Positions 46,782 to 58,494 of a DNA stretch of 64,000 nt are shown piece after piece (position 1 is the first letter of the stretch; each line of letters starts with the position of its first letter). The DNA is taken from NCBI GenBank assembly GCA_032433765.1, contig JAVIAB010000051.1, positions 49,517,986 through 49,581,985 of the forward strand. Direction: 5' to 3'. Source of the stretch: Megaustenia siamemsis. Its lineage: Eukaryota > Mollusca > Gastropoda > Stylommatophora > Ariophantidae. A program made the translations under genes and the position numbers. The notes under the pieces were generated by a model. It searched no databases, was not told the origin of the DNA, and saw only the letters and a list, made by a program, of their open reading frames with translations.

Positions 46782-46991
46782 TTTGTCACCGTTTTCCGAG
46801 AGGACGAGACATTGGATCTCTCACCCACTAACACGGAAGGGCAAAACCACATGGAAACCATGGATTCTATTTTTGAAAAGTTCTCATGGAACATGGGACC
46901 TCTCTGCCCAGAGACCGACGGACCTCTGGACCACCCAGACCTGGTGATGGAAAATGTTGATATAGACGACATAGCACTGTATTACATGTAG
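46782..46991 (+). CDS. candidate C-terminal exon, unknown protein
   Basis: The plus strand is open for 69 codons from after an in-frame TAG to a TAG at 46989-46991. It has a markedly less AT-rich composition. It reads an acidic tail: REDETLDLSPTNTEGQNHME, SIFEKFSWNMGPLCPETDGP, LVMENVDIDDIALYYM*. It lacks an early ATG, so it would need an upstream exon; candidate acceptors are ...CCTCTAG|TTTG and ...TTTTCCGAG|AGGA. No domain recognised and no retroelement similarity seen. A tRNA-like SINE head starts right at the stop codon. Confidence 0.35.
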   Translation, partial: FVTVFREDETLDLSPTNTEGQNHMETMDSIFEKFSWNMGPLCPETDGPLDHPDLVMENVDIDDIALYYM

Positions 46992-47070
46992 CCTAGTTGG
47001 CCGTGTCTCTAGCGTTTGGTTCCCGTGGCAAGGCATTGTGCCGAGGAGTACGGGTTCGAATTTTTTGGGC
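46988..47070 (+). mobile_element. tRNA-like SINE head relic
   Basis: GTAGCCTAGTTGGCCGTGTC resembles an A box and ACGGGTTCGAATTTT matches a B box 50 bp later. No SINE body is recognisable before the 26-bp array starts. Confidence 0.5.
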
Positions 47071-47083
47071 CATTTATATATTT

Positions 47084-47302
47084 TTTGTTTCTGTTGATGA
47101 TTATTTGAAATTGTTTCTGTTGATGATTATTTGAAATTGTTTCTGTTGATGATTATTTGAAATTGTTTCTGTTGATGATTATTTGAAATTGTTTCTGTTG
47201 ATGATTATTTGAAATTTGTTTCTGTTGATGATTATTTGAAATTGTTTCTGTTGATGATTATTTGAAATTGTTTCTGTTGATGATTATTTGAAATTGTTTC
47301 TG
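47084..47302 (+). repeat. 26-bp minisatellite (~8 units)
   Basis: The unit is TTTCTGTTGATGATTATTTG followed by AAATTG, nearly identical throughout; one unit has an extra T near 47216. Confidence 0.95.
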
Positions 47303-47404
47303 ACTGTTGTAAACATACCACTTCCCCTGAAATGATTCACTGATCTATCGCCTCGGATGTGTTCCTCCATAATTATATGCATCTATTATTATTTATTTTT
47401 AAAC

Positions 47405-47985
47405 AAAGATACTGCGCAAAATCCACAAGTGGATATCAAAGTTGAAGGAATAGACCCGGAGGCAGTTCAGAGCTACAACCACCTTGGACATACTATAGCC
47501 AGTGATAGAAAATGTACAATCAAAATAAACAAAAGAATAGGAATGGCAAAATCAAAACAAATAACACCAAGGCTAAAACTAAGATTATCAAAATGTTATA
47601 TCTTCTCAACATTCCTGTATGGTGCAGAGACATTAACATTAGATAAGAAAACAGAACAAAAATTGATGGAAAGAAGAGACATCAAACAATGAAGGCTTAA
47701 AACAACTAAAAATTAAAAAACTACTAAACACAATTCAAGCAAGACAAATGAGATTTTTGTGGCATGTTAAAAGACACAGCAGCCTTCTGAAAGTAATCTT
47801 GGATGGAAAAATACAAAGTAAAAGAGGCAGAGGCAGACCAAGGCTAATATGGACGAGTACCATCAAAGATGGACAAGTCAGCCTACGACAAACTGCACCA
47901 TCAAATCAAGGGACAGAGCGGAATGGCGCTCCATGGTAGCCAACCTTCGATGCGGATGCGGCACTCAATGATGATGATTATTATT
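47405..47985 (+). mobile_element. LINE-E 3' fragment with internal deletions
   Basis: QNPQVDIKVEGIDPEAVQSY then HLGHTIASDRKC, followed by GMAKSKQITPRLKL, where an in-frame deletion removes about 11 codons present in other copies. A second deletion follows TEQKLMERR. The tail ends MVANLRCGCGTQ with a short (ATG)n. Confidence 0.88.
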
Positions 47986-48486
47986 TTTCTCTTATTGTAT
48001 TACCGACTAGGAATGGTAGCCCTCAAATTTCACCAGCATAATTTGGGAAATAAGAGAAAACTTAGCACACATCCATGTTAAGTAGGTCTAAGAGAGTAAA
48101 CCCAGTGGCATTAAACTCAAACTCCTTTAAATGACCATTGTCGTATAATGTGAGCATGTCTCATCGATCCATGATGAGACAGTGGCCATGAAGCTTAAAC
48201 ATGGTACTTTTCTGACAAGTGGACGACAGTTTGATACTTGATGTGGGACGATTTGTTTCTATTTTTAGCTTGGAATGAAAATAACAACTAAAGGTAAGCT
48301 ACGGGTGACAGCAAATAGATATATCGCTTATTTGCCAGCAATAGCCATCTCCCCTTCCTTAGATAGATATCCAAATAAATTGAAGAAATGTGTCAATAGA
48401 AAGTTCCTGTGTATCATTAATTACAATTAATGTCCTGGCTACCGATGCCCTGCGAATCAATTCAGAGGAAGAGGCGTTGCACTTAC
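47986..48486. other. AT-rich interval, nothing identified
   Basis: No recognisable feature. Confidence 0.5.

Positions 48487-48535
<49 letters not shown>
48487..48535 (+). repeat. (AT)n microsatellite with GT interruptions
   Basis: Nearly pure TA dinucleotide run with two ATGT interruptions. Confidence 0.95.
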
Positions 48536-48584
48536 GATGGTCTACTAAAATCTATATTTAATTTATACCAAAAAACCTGGTGTA

Positions 48585-48912
48585 AAGAGATGTCAGGATC
48601 AAGATACGTAAGTCTGATGAGTCACATAACTAGGATATTACTAAGAATCATGTGAAGAGCGAGAGACAAGATATCATCATGTGCAGAGCGAGAAACAAGA
48701 TCAAACCATAAATTAATTAGGCACCTTGTGAATTCATTGGAGGAAATGCACCAAAAAATAAATGCATTATGCATAAAAATATCATTAATAGAAAGAGCTA
48801 TATAAGTGAAAGCAAATCTCTACTAATGTTTTATAAGGTACACCAAAGCATTTGACAAAGTAAAGCATCAGGAAATAATAACCATTTTAGAAAGCATAAG
48901 TGTTGACATAAC
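48585..48912 (+). mobile_element. LINE-A RT relic
   Basis: Translatable in pieces to the LINE-A RT palm: SHITRILLRI, then LIERAI.VKANLY, then YTKAFDKVKHQEIITILESI. This matches 57903-58480 on the minus strand. Broken by frameshifts and deletions. Confidence 0.75.
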
Positions 48913-49055
48913 CTCTCTTTACAGTAACATTGCCCGAAATTGTATCCACGTAGCGCAATTGGCTATCACCGGAGTACGACCTTGCTAACGTCGTACACCA
49001 CAATGCAAATTGACTGCAGGTCGCCATGTTTTTGCAGCGACTAGCGTAGTCGCTT

Positions 49056-49098
49056 TTTAGCCAACCTTTGTTGTGGAGACGGCACTCGATGATGATGT
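49056..49098 (+). mobile_element. LINE-E terminal scrap
   Basis: AGCCAACCTTTGTTGTGGAG plus ACGGCACTCGATGATGATG is the last ~40 bp of LINE-E. Confidence 0.6.
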
Positions 49099-49780
49099 TG
49101 AGCGTAGTCGCTTAAACGTTTCGACCGCTTTGTTTATTTTGTGTGTTTTCAAGGCAGCTGGAGTGAGGTAGTGGTTGTGCACTTTCTATTTGATAGAAAT
49201 TGTTTGGAATAGCCGCTAATCCTGGCTATTAGGGTCGTACAGATGTAGAATTTGTCAACAAAATTTGACAACACATTTCGACGGGGTGTTGTGACATGAG
49301 TGTAGCGGATCGGGATTTCCCGACTGCGTTGAAACTGATTTAATGATAGCAAAGATATCATAATAATAAGGAATACGACACTGAAAAGAGAATGTAAGAG
49401 AATGTTTTCTTTACTTTTTTTTTTTTTTTTTTTAAACTTGTGCAAAAGGCCAAACTACCAAAATACACAGGAACAACGCAAATTAAGAAACGTGAAAGCA
49501 TTAACCAATGAAAACAGACATAACCTGCAAGAACACTCGAACGGACTTAATTATGCGAGCAAACGATCCATCATGAAAATTAGCATCGATTATACGAAAT
49601 AAAGGCTACTGCCAGTAAAGAGAAACGTGAACGTATCCATCTGCTAATACTACCATAATAATAGGACCAAGCAAGTTATTCACTCTTAGGCACAAACATA
49701 ACGATAAGGGAGATGCAACTAAAGCAAGCAGAATAATTCACATATCCAGGTAATTTAGTGACATGTATGATCATCATCAA
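49099..49780. other. unassigned interval with poly-T
   Basis: Poly-T at about 49416-49433; no gene recognised. Confidence 0.45.
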
Positions 49781-49784
49781 GTAT

Positions 49785-49905
49785 AGACAGCTTAAGAGAA
49801 TGGCTTGGCAGAAGGTCAACAACAGAAATGATAAATAGCTGCCTAGATCGAAAGTTGTGGAGAGACATGATCACCAACGCCACTAGGTCCAGTACTTGAT
49901 GACAT
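49785..49905 (+). mobile_element. LINE-A 3' scrap
   Basis: Reads DSLREWLGRRSTTEMINSC then LDRKLWRDMIT, the final codons of LINE-A, ending CCAGTACTTGATGA. Confidence 0.8.
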
Positions 49906-50004
49906 ATATGATAGCAGCCATGTAAGAGAAAATAGAGATAAATATGTCAGTGCTTTGGACAGATTGCATCATTTGTATATAATAAAGTAATTTTCAAAAA
50001 CCAG

Positions 50005-50345
50005 TAAAAAGAGTCCTTCTTAACACATAGTTCACTCCAATGCTGTGCTATCAATTTTATACTTGGACATTTAATTTCTGAACAATCAATAAGATACACC
50101 CATCGAAATGAAATGTGTCAGGAACTTTCTGGATATCTGAATTAGAGATAAATTTAAAGGTGAGGAAGGTATAAGAATGTTTGAATTTTTTCGACTGTAG
50201 AATTTCGTATAAAGAAATAGTATATTATATATGGCTTGGGCACGAGTCAAAACAGAAATAAATAACCGCGATAAATTACGAAAACAAAGAGCGGAGAATG
50301 TGTTCTCGAAAAGAAAGGTTGGACGGAGTAATAGAAACACTTGGA
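50005..50345 (+). mobile_element. LINE-C 3' relic
   Basis: TPMLCYQFYTWTFNF and MKCVRNFLDI.IRDKFKGEEG align with the TLCYQCQSWTI...MKYVRQTTGNSLRDK tail of LINE-C. Strongly eroded. Confidence 0.6.
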
Positions 50346-50354
50346 ATGTACAGT

Positions 50355-50798
50355 AGATGTGGATTATCACATAGCAAAGGTGGTTTATCGGACAGCAGAG
50401 GTGGTTTATCACATAGCAGAGATGGTTTATCACATAGCAGAGGTGGTTTATCACATAGCAGAAGTTGATTATCACATAACATAGTGTTTATCACATAGCA
50501 GTAGTGGTTTATCACATAGCAGAAGTTGCTTATCACATAATAGAGGTTGTTTATCACATAGCAGTGGTGGTTTATCACATAGTTGAGATGGTTTATCACA
50601 TAGTAGAGGTGTTTATCACATAGCAGAGGTGGTTTATCACATAGCAGAGGTGGTTTATCACATAGCAGAGGTTGCTTATCACATAGCATAGGTGGTTTAT
50701 CACATACTAGAGGTGGTTTATCACATGACAGAGGTTGCATATCACATGAAAGATGTGACTAATTACATGACAGAGGTTGCTTGTCACATAGTTGAAGT
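50355..50798 (+). repeat. 21-bp minisatellite (~21 units)
   Basis: The unit is GGTTTATCACATAGCAGAGGT, less its last base in some units. Variants are TTGCTTATCAC and ATAGTAG. It produces CDKPPLL heptads on the minus strand, an artefact. The edges are degenerate. Confidence 0.93.
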
Positions 50799-51576
50799 AG
50801 CTTATCATACAGGAAGATAATACAAACAAACAACAAAACATGTTCTACAGGATTGGCCCCCAGTAGGCAGACCTGAGAAGGACAATGTGGTCCACACCCA
50901 CCTCCCTGGAACAGAAACTATACAGGGCTACCGAATCATTTCAACAGACAGCTGCCTTCATAAGAAAGTCCGGAATCCTACTCTAAATGAGCCATGATCG
51001 AAAACAGAAAAGTCACGAATAAAAGAACATTTTCAAATTCTTAGTAGAAATAAGTAATTTCACTGGAATTAGTTACACATTACAGCATTATTACTAGATA
51101 GAACTAATAACAATTTATAGATTGAAAAAAATTAACAACAGACACGGAATTGAAGAAATAACTTGCAGAAACACTGTTGTAATTTCTGAGAACGCTTCCA
51201 ATACAACCGACAACTAATAAATCACATTCTCGTTTTAACACTTCCCTAGACAGGAGAGAATTAAACAGTTTGTGTATAACAGAAAATATGTGGCTCTCCT
51301 CCCACACATTGAGTGGGAGTCAGCTGGAATTGGAAACATTTCTGGTCGGAATTGAAGACTGACATTAAAAATGTAGGAATCGAATTTGTGGTGTCAAACA
51401 TGTGAAAGATAGTGTACTTGGAAATGGTGTAGACACGATTTCAGAAGTAGTTTTTTTTTTTTTTTTAAGTCTACAGAAGAAAGAAACGGATGTCGGGTTA
51501 GGGCATTTGAAAAATAGCGAAGCCAAAGTCTAGTAACATAAAAGGAGAAATAATTGTTGAACAGTTTTAAAATAGC
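50799..51576. other. unassigned interval
   Basis: Poly-T near 51450-51467; no gene recognised. Confidence 0.45.
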
Positions 51577-52064
51577 GGAATTTGATAGTCATCATCATCA
51601 TTAAGTACCGGGCCTGCTGGCGTAGGTGATCATGTCTCTCCACAACTTTCGATCTCGACAGTTATTTATCATTTCTGCTGTTGACCTTCTGCCAAGCCAT
51701 TCTCTTAAGCTGTCTGGTATTTTTTTCTCTTTGCTTCCATCTATCTCTTAGTCCCTCAATTTTCCCAGTTGTTACAATATATTCCAGTTGTTCTCTTCTC
51801 ATTACATGGCCAAAAACTGATGATTGTTTCTTCCTAATATTGGAAATTAGCTCACTTCTTGCTTTGACCTCTATCAGAACATTTTCATTACTCTTCTTAG
51901 CTGTCCAACTCTTCTCAATATTCTTCTTTAAAACCACATTTCTATAGACTACAGTGATTTTTTTGTCTGCTGTCCTATTGTCCATGATTCACATCCATAT
52001 GTTAAGACTGACTCTACATAACACTTAAGAACTCTTTTTCTTGTTTCTATTGGAATTTGATAGT
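51577..52064 (-). mobile_element. LINE-A 3' fragment with 13-bp TSD
   Basis: Direct repeats GGAATTTGATAGT at 51577-51589 and 52052-52064 bound the element (51590-52051). A minus ORF at 51662-51985 reads WTAKKSNENVLIEVKARSEL then FGHVMRREQLEYIVTTGK. The copy is short, 5'-truncated and relatively well preserved. Confidence 0.94.
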
Positions 52065-52239
52065 AGCTAAATTACAAGACAAGGTGGAGCAGAAACGTAA
52101 GACAGTCGAGTTGGAGGTAGAAGAATAGGGAAATGGCGAGTAGTATATACAAACAAAAGGTAGCGAAACCTAGAAGATGACTAAATAAGAATCAACATAG
52201 ATTACCAATGACAGCATCCCCCCATGAACATTAATACTA

Positions 52240-52380
52240 AAAGCAACGGGAAAAGGTAGACATAGAAGACGATGCATCAATGAAATAGATACCAAAATGG
52301 TACCACTACAGACCATTTAGCCAAAAACTCAGTTCACTGTCGACGCTGAAGAGAAGGAAAGCAAAGTAAGATTGGGTGAC
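52240..52380 (+). mobile_element. possible LINE tail relic
   Basis: GKGRHRRRCINEI resembles the GRPRKRWIDGI motif of LINE-C tails, and TLKRRKAK its terminus. Low confidence. Confidence 0.3.
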
Positions 52381-52411
52381 TAGAAAATACAAGTCAGAGT
52401 CAGATGGTAGT

Positions 52412-53530
52412 AAAAGGATATACTAGTCGTGCGATAGAAGTCAAAAAAAAAAAAAAGGAAACAATAATCGTGTAGTAGAAGTCAAAAACTTAAAGAAGAA
52501 AAAAAAACTTAAAGAAGACAATAGGTTTTTCGTAAATGTCAAAAACAGGAAAGAGACAATAGCCGTGTAGTAGAAATAAAAAATATAAAGGATACAAAAG
52601 TCGTGTAGTAGAAGTAAAAAATATAAAGCATACAAGAGTCGTGCAGTAGAAGTCAAAAATATAAAGCATACAAGAGTCGTGCAGTAGAAGTCAAAAATAT
52701 AAAGGATACAAAAGTCGTGTAGTAGAAATAAAAATATAAAGGATACAAAAGTCGTGCAGTAGAAGTCAAAAATATAAAGCATACAAGAGTCGTGCAGTAG
52801 AAGTCAAAAATATAAAGCATACAAGAGTCGTGAAGTAGAAGTCAAAAATATAAAGCATACAAGAGTCGTGAAGTAGAAGTCAAAAATATAAAGCATACAA
52901 GAGTCGTGAAGTAGAAGTCAAAAATATAAAGCATACAAGAGTCGTGCAGTAGAAGTCAAAATATAAAGCATACAAGAGTCGTGAAGTAGAAGTCAAAAAT
53001 ATAAAGCATACAAGAGTCGTGCAGTAGAAGTCAAAAATATAAAGCATACAATAGTCGTGAAGTAGAAGTCAAAAATATAAAGCATACAAGAGTCGTGAAG
53101 TAGAAGTCAAAAATATAAAGCATACAAGAGTCGTGCAGTAGAAGTCAAAAATATAAAGCATACAAGAGTCGTGAAGTAGAAGTCAAAAATATAAAGCATA
53201 CAAGAGTCGTGCAGTAGAAGTCAAAAATATAAAGCATACAATAGTCGTGAAGTAGAAGTCAAAAATATAAAGCATACAAGAGTCGTGAAGTAGAAGTCAA
53301 AAATATAAAGCATACAAGAGTCGTGCAGTAGAAGTCAAAAATATAAAGCATACAAGAGTCGTGAAGTAGAAGTCAAAAATATAAAGCATACAAGAGTCGT
53401 GAAGTAGAAGTCAAAAATATAAAGCATACAAGAGTCGTGCAGTAGAAGTCAAAAATATAAAGCATACAAGAGTCGTGTAGTAGAAGTCAAAAATATAAAG
53501 CATACAAGAGTCGTGCAGTGGACGCAAAAA
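52412..53530 (+). repeat. 38-bp minisatellite with higher-order structure (~28 units)
   Basis: The unit is TCAAAAATATAAAGCATACA followed by AGAGTCGTGAAGTAGAAG, with variants GTGCAG/GTGTAG and GGATAC. Left-edge units are degenerate (52412-52620). A rare CAATAGTCG variant occurs exactly 190 bp apart (53051 and 53241), consistent with duplication of a five-unit block. Confidence 0.95.
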
Positions 53531-54672
53531 ACAGAAAGGCAATTCGAATCATTTGGTGAGAGTGGTTGCCCTCACCGTGCTATTTCTTCTAGGAGATAAC
53601 TCCATACTATTACAAGGGCTGTGAGATGTTTTTATGATTCAGGGAACGTAACATAACATCCGGGGCTTTGCATTGTTAAATATTAATGGTTTTTCGAGTT
53701 AGACAAAATAATAAAAACGAGGAAGTGTAATAACTGCAAAAATCACAAATGTTTTCGTTATCAGATTAAACTTTTCTCAACCTGTTTTTTCCACCAACGT
53801 CGAATGAAAGCGGATAGTCCCGGGTAAAACTTCTTTAGACAATGAAGCAAGTATGTGTCATGCATGGTGTTCATTATGATGTCTGAATTTCGCTGTGGCT
53901 TTCAAACTATCACAGAGAGGTGTTTTAATAAATCAAGCTGATGGACCGACCAACAACAATCTGCCTCATCCTCAGCTTTTCTTACAGGACCCAAAAGCAA
54001 ATCTAGTCGTATTTTATTAATATTTGTTGTTGCTAAAATGTAAGTTAAATAAAATATAAATGAATGAAAACTGTGCAGAAGTAGAAAATGTTTTGCTTAA
54101 GTAAACATTTAAAGAGATATTTCTCACGTCTGACTGACTACAATTTTGTATGTTTGAAATAGAATTAGTTATTTCAATATATTATCAAAACGTGATCACC
54201 ATTGTGAGCAAACGTTACTGGTCTGCAGGAATCTTGATGTCTATAAGTAGAAAGCTAAGAATCACTGCTCCAAACTGACGTAGATTAACATAGCGGAAAT
54301 TCACTATTAGGATTTTTAAAAAAATACCACGGTCGCTGCTAAGGAGCTCATGAACGTTGAGACTTTTCTGTCAAATAAATCAAGAAAGGGGAGTGTTTCG
54401 CGACATTAAAAATGGTCATATATACAAGAGCACACACACACACACAACTATTACAGTCAACAAAATATAAGTTATCATTGTTTTCTATTGAATTTCCTTT
54501 CAAGTGTGTAAATTAATACTATTTTCGTGTTAGTTCCTGAACAGAGGCAGCCATTTAAACTCAGTAACAAAGTATATATACCCCATCCAGCCTATACTAT
54601 TACTGAATATGTGTCATTATGCCGTTATAATTGCAAATACTACAATTAGTGAGCCATCGCATGTATCCTATA
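53531..54672. other. AT-rich interval, nothing identified
   Basis: Short (CA)n near 54430-54446; no gene signal. Confidence 0.5.
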
Positions 54673-55018
54673 TCAGGTGTTTTTAGCATGGTTCATACCA
54701 GCTCTAGTGTTTACGCAGTTTAACAGGTTTCTGGAGGCCGCGCGAGGTGTTGGCCTCTGTACATAAAAGCGGTGAGAATTTGTTACTTCATATCTGTAGT
54801 TTATACACGGCTGTAACATGATCAGCTCTATGGAATGTGACATTCGATGTCTAGCTCTCTCGAACAACGACAGGCGCCGTGCCCAATCTGTGAACGTCGC
54901 AGAATCCTTGGCATTTAGAAATGGAGATAAGTAAGCCAAAATGGCTGCAGCCTGGGCAAAAATAGTAGGAGAAATCTACAGAAAAATCCAAACAATGTAA
55001 AATCTCGGGATGATTAAA
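54673..55018. other. unassigned interval with 88-codon minus ORF
   Basis: A minus-strand ORF (54939 to 54673) reads FTDWARRLSLFERARHRMSH near its start. No family recognised; it could be an exon or chance. Confidence 0.2.
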
Positions 55019-55155
55019 GTGGGAGTACTCACAAAGTCGGAGACATCTGCCTGTATGGCGAGGAGCACTTGAAAACACGTCCGCTAGTCATAAAAGGGAT
55101 GGGTTTTTTGATTTTCAAGCAAAATTCAGTCGCGTAGGATTTAGCGAGAAGTTAA
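55019..55155 (+). mobile_element. SINE-2 3' fragment
   Basis: GGGAGTACTCACAAAGTCGG and ATCTGCCTGTATGGCGAGGA match the SINE-2 body, ending with a diverged AAAATTCAGTCGCGTAGGAT. The head is missing. Confidence 0.65.
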
Positions 55156-55844
55156 ACTGTACGCAAACAATTAAAATAAACAAAGGCTTCCCAAATACAT
55201 AGCTTTTTTAAAAATTTCCACTCAGATTTGATGATCAAGGAAAGTAGCAAGGTTGTCCAGAACAGACAACATTAGAATCCATCCTGAACTACTAGTTTAA
55301 TTTAGTTCAGATAAATCAACATGTACATCGGACAAATCCATAAATGTTCAGAGCTCATTCAATCTATATCCCTCAGTGTGTTGCAATTAACGACGAATGG
55401 TCTTGAGTAATAAACAGAAGCATATAACAAAATGGTTCGCCCAACAGGAGATTTTGCTTTAGGACTCCACACCAAACAAAGCATAGCCTGCATACAAGAG
55501 GGTCACGCAGCTCGGGGCAGACACGCAGATGGAGGGACATTCTGATAAATCATGGTTGAGGTTTCAAGGCGAGCAAAGACCGAGAACTTTGTATCTGGTT
55601 TGAAACACGAAAATGTATAAAAAGGCAGTGAAGAAGAAGGGGAAGAAGAATAAAACAGGGATGAAAAATATTGATGGAGTAGAAGAAGAAGAAGAAAAGA
55701 TGCAGAAGCAAAAGAAAAAGAAAAAGTAGCAGTGTGTGCCCTTGCTTTCCTACATACATTACAACTATATTAAATACAATACTCGGTTAATGAAAAAGAA
55801 ATCTATGTTTAAGTAGAAGTATATGCTACAAAAACTGTTGTTGT
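55156..55844. other. unassigned interval with polypurine tract
   Basis: A GAA/GAG-rich purine tract lies at about 55628-55728; nothing else recognised. Confidence 0.45.
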
Positions 55845-56084
55845 TCATACACCCGTGTCCGTAGTGCTACCGTCGGTTACTGTAAGAGTATGTTCATAGA
55901 AGTCCGATGAGGCTAACACATGGTTGCTGCACTTAACACAGGGATGTGTTGTGTGTCTTCCTGACGAGGAGGGTGATGTGTACAAATGACGGACTTGCAA
56001 ACTGATCTCCACATGAACAAATGGGCGAACACAAATCTTTCCTTCCACGGACCATTCAACTGTTCCTAACAGCCTCTTAGGCAC
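55845..56084 (-). CDS. candidate C-terminal exon, unknown protein
   Basis: The minus strand is open for 79 codons to a TGA at 55847-55845, with a less AT-rich composition. It reads GTVEWSVEGKICVRPFVHVE, SLQVRHLYTSPSSSGRHTTH and PCVKCSNHVLASSDFYEHTL. A CxxC followed by a His 12 residues later resembles half a zinc finger, but the second His is missing. The frame is closed just upstream by TGA, and a plausible acceptor (...CATATGAGCAG|TG) sits there. No retroelement similarity; function unknown. Confidence 0.3.
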   Translation of the reverse strand: MPKRLLGTVEWSVEGKICVRPFVHVEISLQVRHLYTSPSSSGRHTTHPCVKCSNHVLASSDFYEHTLTVTDGSTTDTGV

Positions 56085-56099
56085 TGCTCATATGAGAGT

Positions 56100-56994
56100 T
56101 GGCTTTTATACACGCTGCAGTTAACCGTTAATCTATGAAATCAATAAGGTCTTGATTTTGTGCATGTCTTTCAACCAGAGAGTTGTCGTACTACTACTTA
56201 TCTACATCCCTTAAACAAATAATCTTCTACGGGAAGAAAATCCCAAGTTATTTACAAACACAAACTATAATTGTATCGTTTGAATTCCTCGTGTTTTTAT
56301 TTTTGGAGTAAGCTAATTTGAAGTGAGGAAATCTATTTTATATCACTGAGTTCAGTCAAGCGTTGTTTTCTACTATTGAAAAAAAATGTCTGCTTCATGA
56401 CGACTAGAGAAACAAGAGTCGCGTAAAATAATGTAAATTATGGCTTCTACTTATTTCAGCGCTTCACTGAGCAATCAATAATCCTTATATGTACTTTCAA
56501 GTAAACGTGGTGTACAAACTTTCTAGTTGGTTTTTTCAAGAATTAATGAAGTTCGATTGCCGGTAGGGTCGATGGGTATTTTTTTTAAATCTGAGATGGA
56601 ATAAAAAGGAAGAAAAAGAGGCCTAATCAAAAACGAAACGACTACACCAAACATGCGATTTCCATTCTCTGTTGCATTACTCAATTTACACAACACACGT
56701 TATGTGTGTGAAATACGAGGAATAATAATTCAAATAAATATTTTTTAGAAGATGAAACTCACCACAGCCGCTGTTTCGAAAATGAAATCACCGCGAACTG
56801 TTAGTGAAAATAGCACAGTAACGTTGGATGAAACATGAAACAAAAGTACATTATTCAGCAATTTGAAGTACGAGCATTAACAGACATAATCAACCCCCTG
56901 TGCAGCGGAGGTCTAACGAAAACAATACACAATAATTAAGAATAATGAGTTATAAATAATATAGTAACTAGCTGAAACATTAACTAAATAGATT
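56100..56994. other. AT-rich interval, nothing identified
   Basis: No recognisable feature. Confidence 0.5.
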
Positions 56995-58494
56995 TTGTTT
57001 AAGGTTCATCATCATCATGAAGTACCGGGAACTGCTGGCATAGGTGATCATGTCTCTCAACAACTTTCGATCTCGGCAGCTATTTATCATTTTTGTTGTT
57101 GACCTTCTGCCAAGCCATTCTCTTAAGCTGTCTGTTATTTTTTCTCTTTGCTTCCTTCTAACTCTTCGTCCCTCAATTTTTCCAGTTAATACAATATATT
57201 CCAGTTGTTCTCTTCTCATTACATAGCCAAAAAATGATGATTGTTTCTTCCTAATATTAGAAATTAGCTGTCTTTTTGCTTTGACCTCTCTCAGAATATC
57301 TTCATTACTCTTCTTAGCTGTCCATGGTACTCTCAACATTCTTCTGTAAAACCACATTTCTACAGACTCCAGTGATTTTCTTGTCTGTTGTCCTATTGTC
57401 CATGATTTGCATCCATATGTTCAGACTGGATCTACGTAACATTTAAGAATTCTTTTCCTAGTTTCTACTATCAAAAATGGATTACATAGTATATTGCTAA
57501 TTTTTTGGAAAGCTGCTTTTACCTGAGTCATTCTGCATCTCCCCTCTTTTTGTACATCTTCCGTCTGAGGTTAACAAAGTTCCCAATATTTAAATTCATT
57601 TACCTGTTTTATAATTGTTCCACTTGTCATTATTTTGCACTGAGGTGATGTCTTTTACTTTGTTGTTACCATTACTTCTGTCTTTTTGCTATTAAGGTTG
57701 AGTCCTTTATTTTTGTTTTCTTTACTATAATGTCTAACATTTCTTGTAACTCATTTTCACTCTTAGCGATTAAGACTGTATCATCAACATACCTTAGATT
57801 ATTTATGTTATGACCTCCAATTGTTATTCCAGGCATGCCCCCTATGGATTTTAAAATAATCTCACTATAAATATTAAACAAATCTGGTGACAGCACACAA
57901 CCTTATCTAACACCCTGTTTTATTTGTTGAAACATTCCCAATTGGTTTCCAGTTCTTATGGCCGCTGTTTGTTGCCAGTACATGTTCTTTATTATTCTTA
58001 GATCTTTGCTGTCTACGTTTATGCTTTCTAAAATGTTGATTATTTCTTGGTGCTTTACTTTGTCAAATGCCTTGGTGTAATCTATGAACATAGGTATAGA
58101 TCTGTTTTCACCTCTATAGCTCTTTCTACTAAAGATTTTATGATATCAATGGCATTGCTTGTTCCTTTATCTCTAACAAAACCACATTGTTCATCGCTAA
58201 TTTCTGGACTGATTTTGTTTCGCACTCTTCGCATGATGATTCTTAGTAATATCTTAGTCATATGACTCATAAAGCTTATTGTTCGAATATCATCGCATTC
58301 AATCGCACCCGATTTCTTTGGTAAGGCTATGAATATTGATTTGAGCATGTTGTCTGGTATATATCCACTGTTGTAGACATCATTCAATATTTTTGTTATT
58401 ATTTCTATTCCAAAATCACCCATGGCTTCAATCTCTTCTTTAGTTATATTATCTGGTCCAGGAGCTTTGCCTGCTTTCATATTGTTTAAAGGTT
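56995..58494 (-). mobile_element. LINE-A, longest copy, with TSD
   Basis: The element (57007-58481) lies between TTGTTTAAGGTT (56995-57006) and TTGTTTAAAGGTT (58482-58494). Minus-strand RT pieces in order: GKAPGPDNITKEEIEAMGDF, FIALPKKSGAIECDDIRTIS, DEQCGFVRDKGTSNAI, FIDYTKAFDKVKHQEIINIL, CVLSPDLFNIYSEII, RYVDDTVLIAKSENEL (YVDD catalytic box), then the C-terminal tail to (GAT)n. A TAA at 57905-57903 replaces the Gln of the RQGC motif, the same codon that is TAG in the copy at 674-1789. Frameshifts occur near 58085 and 57680. No endonuclease part is present. Confidence 0.94.

Noticed and set aside
46988..47065. tRNA gene
   Set aside because: B box is good but no cloverleaf with paired acceptor stem is evident; treated as a SINE head relic.
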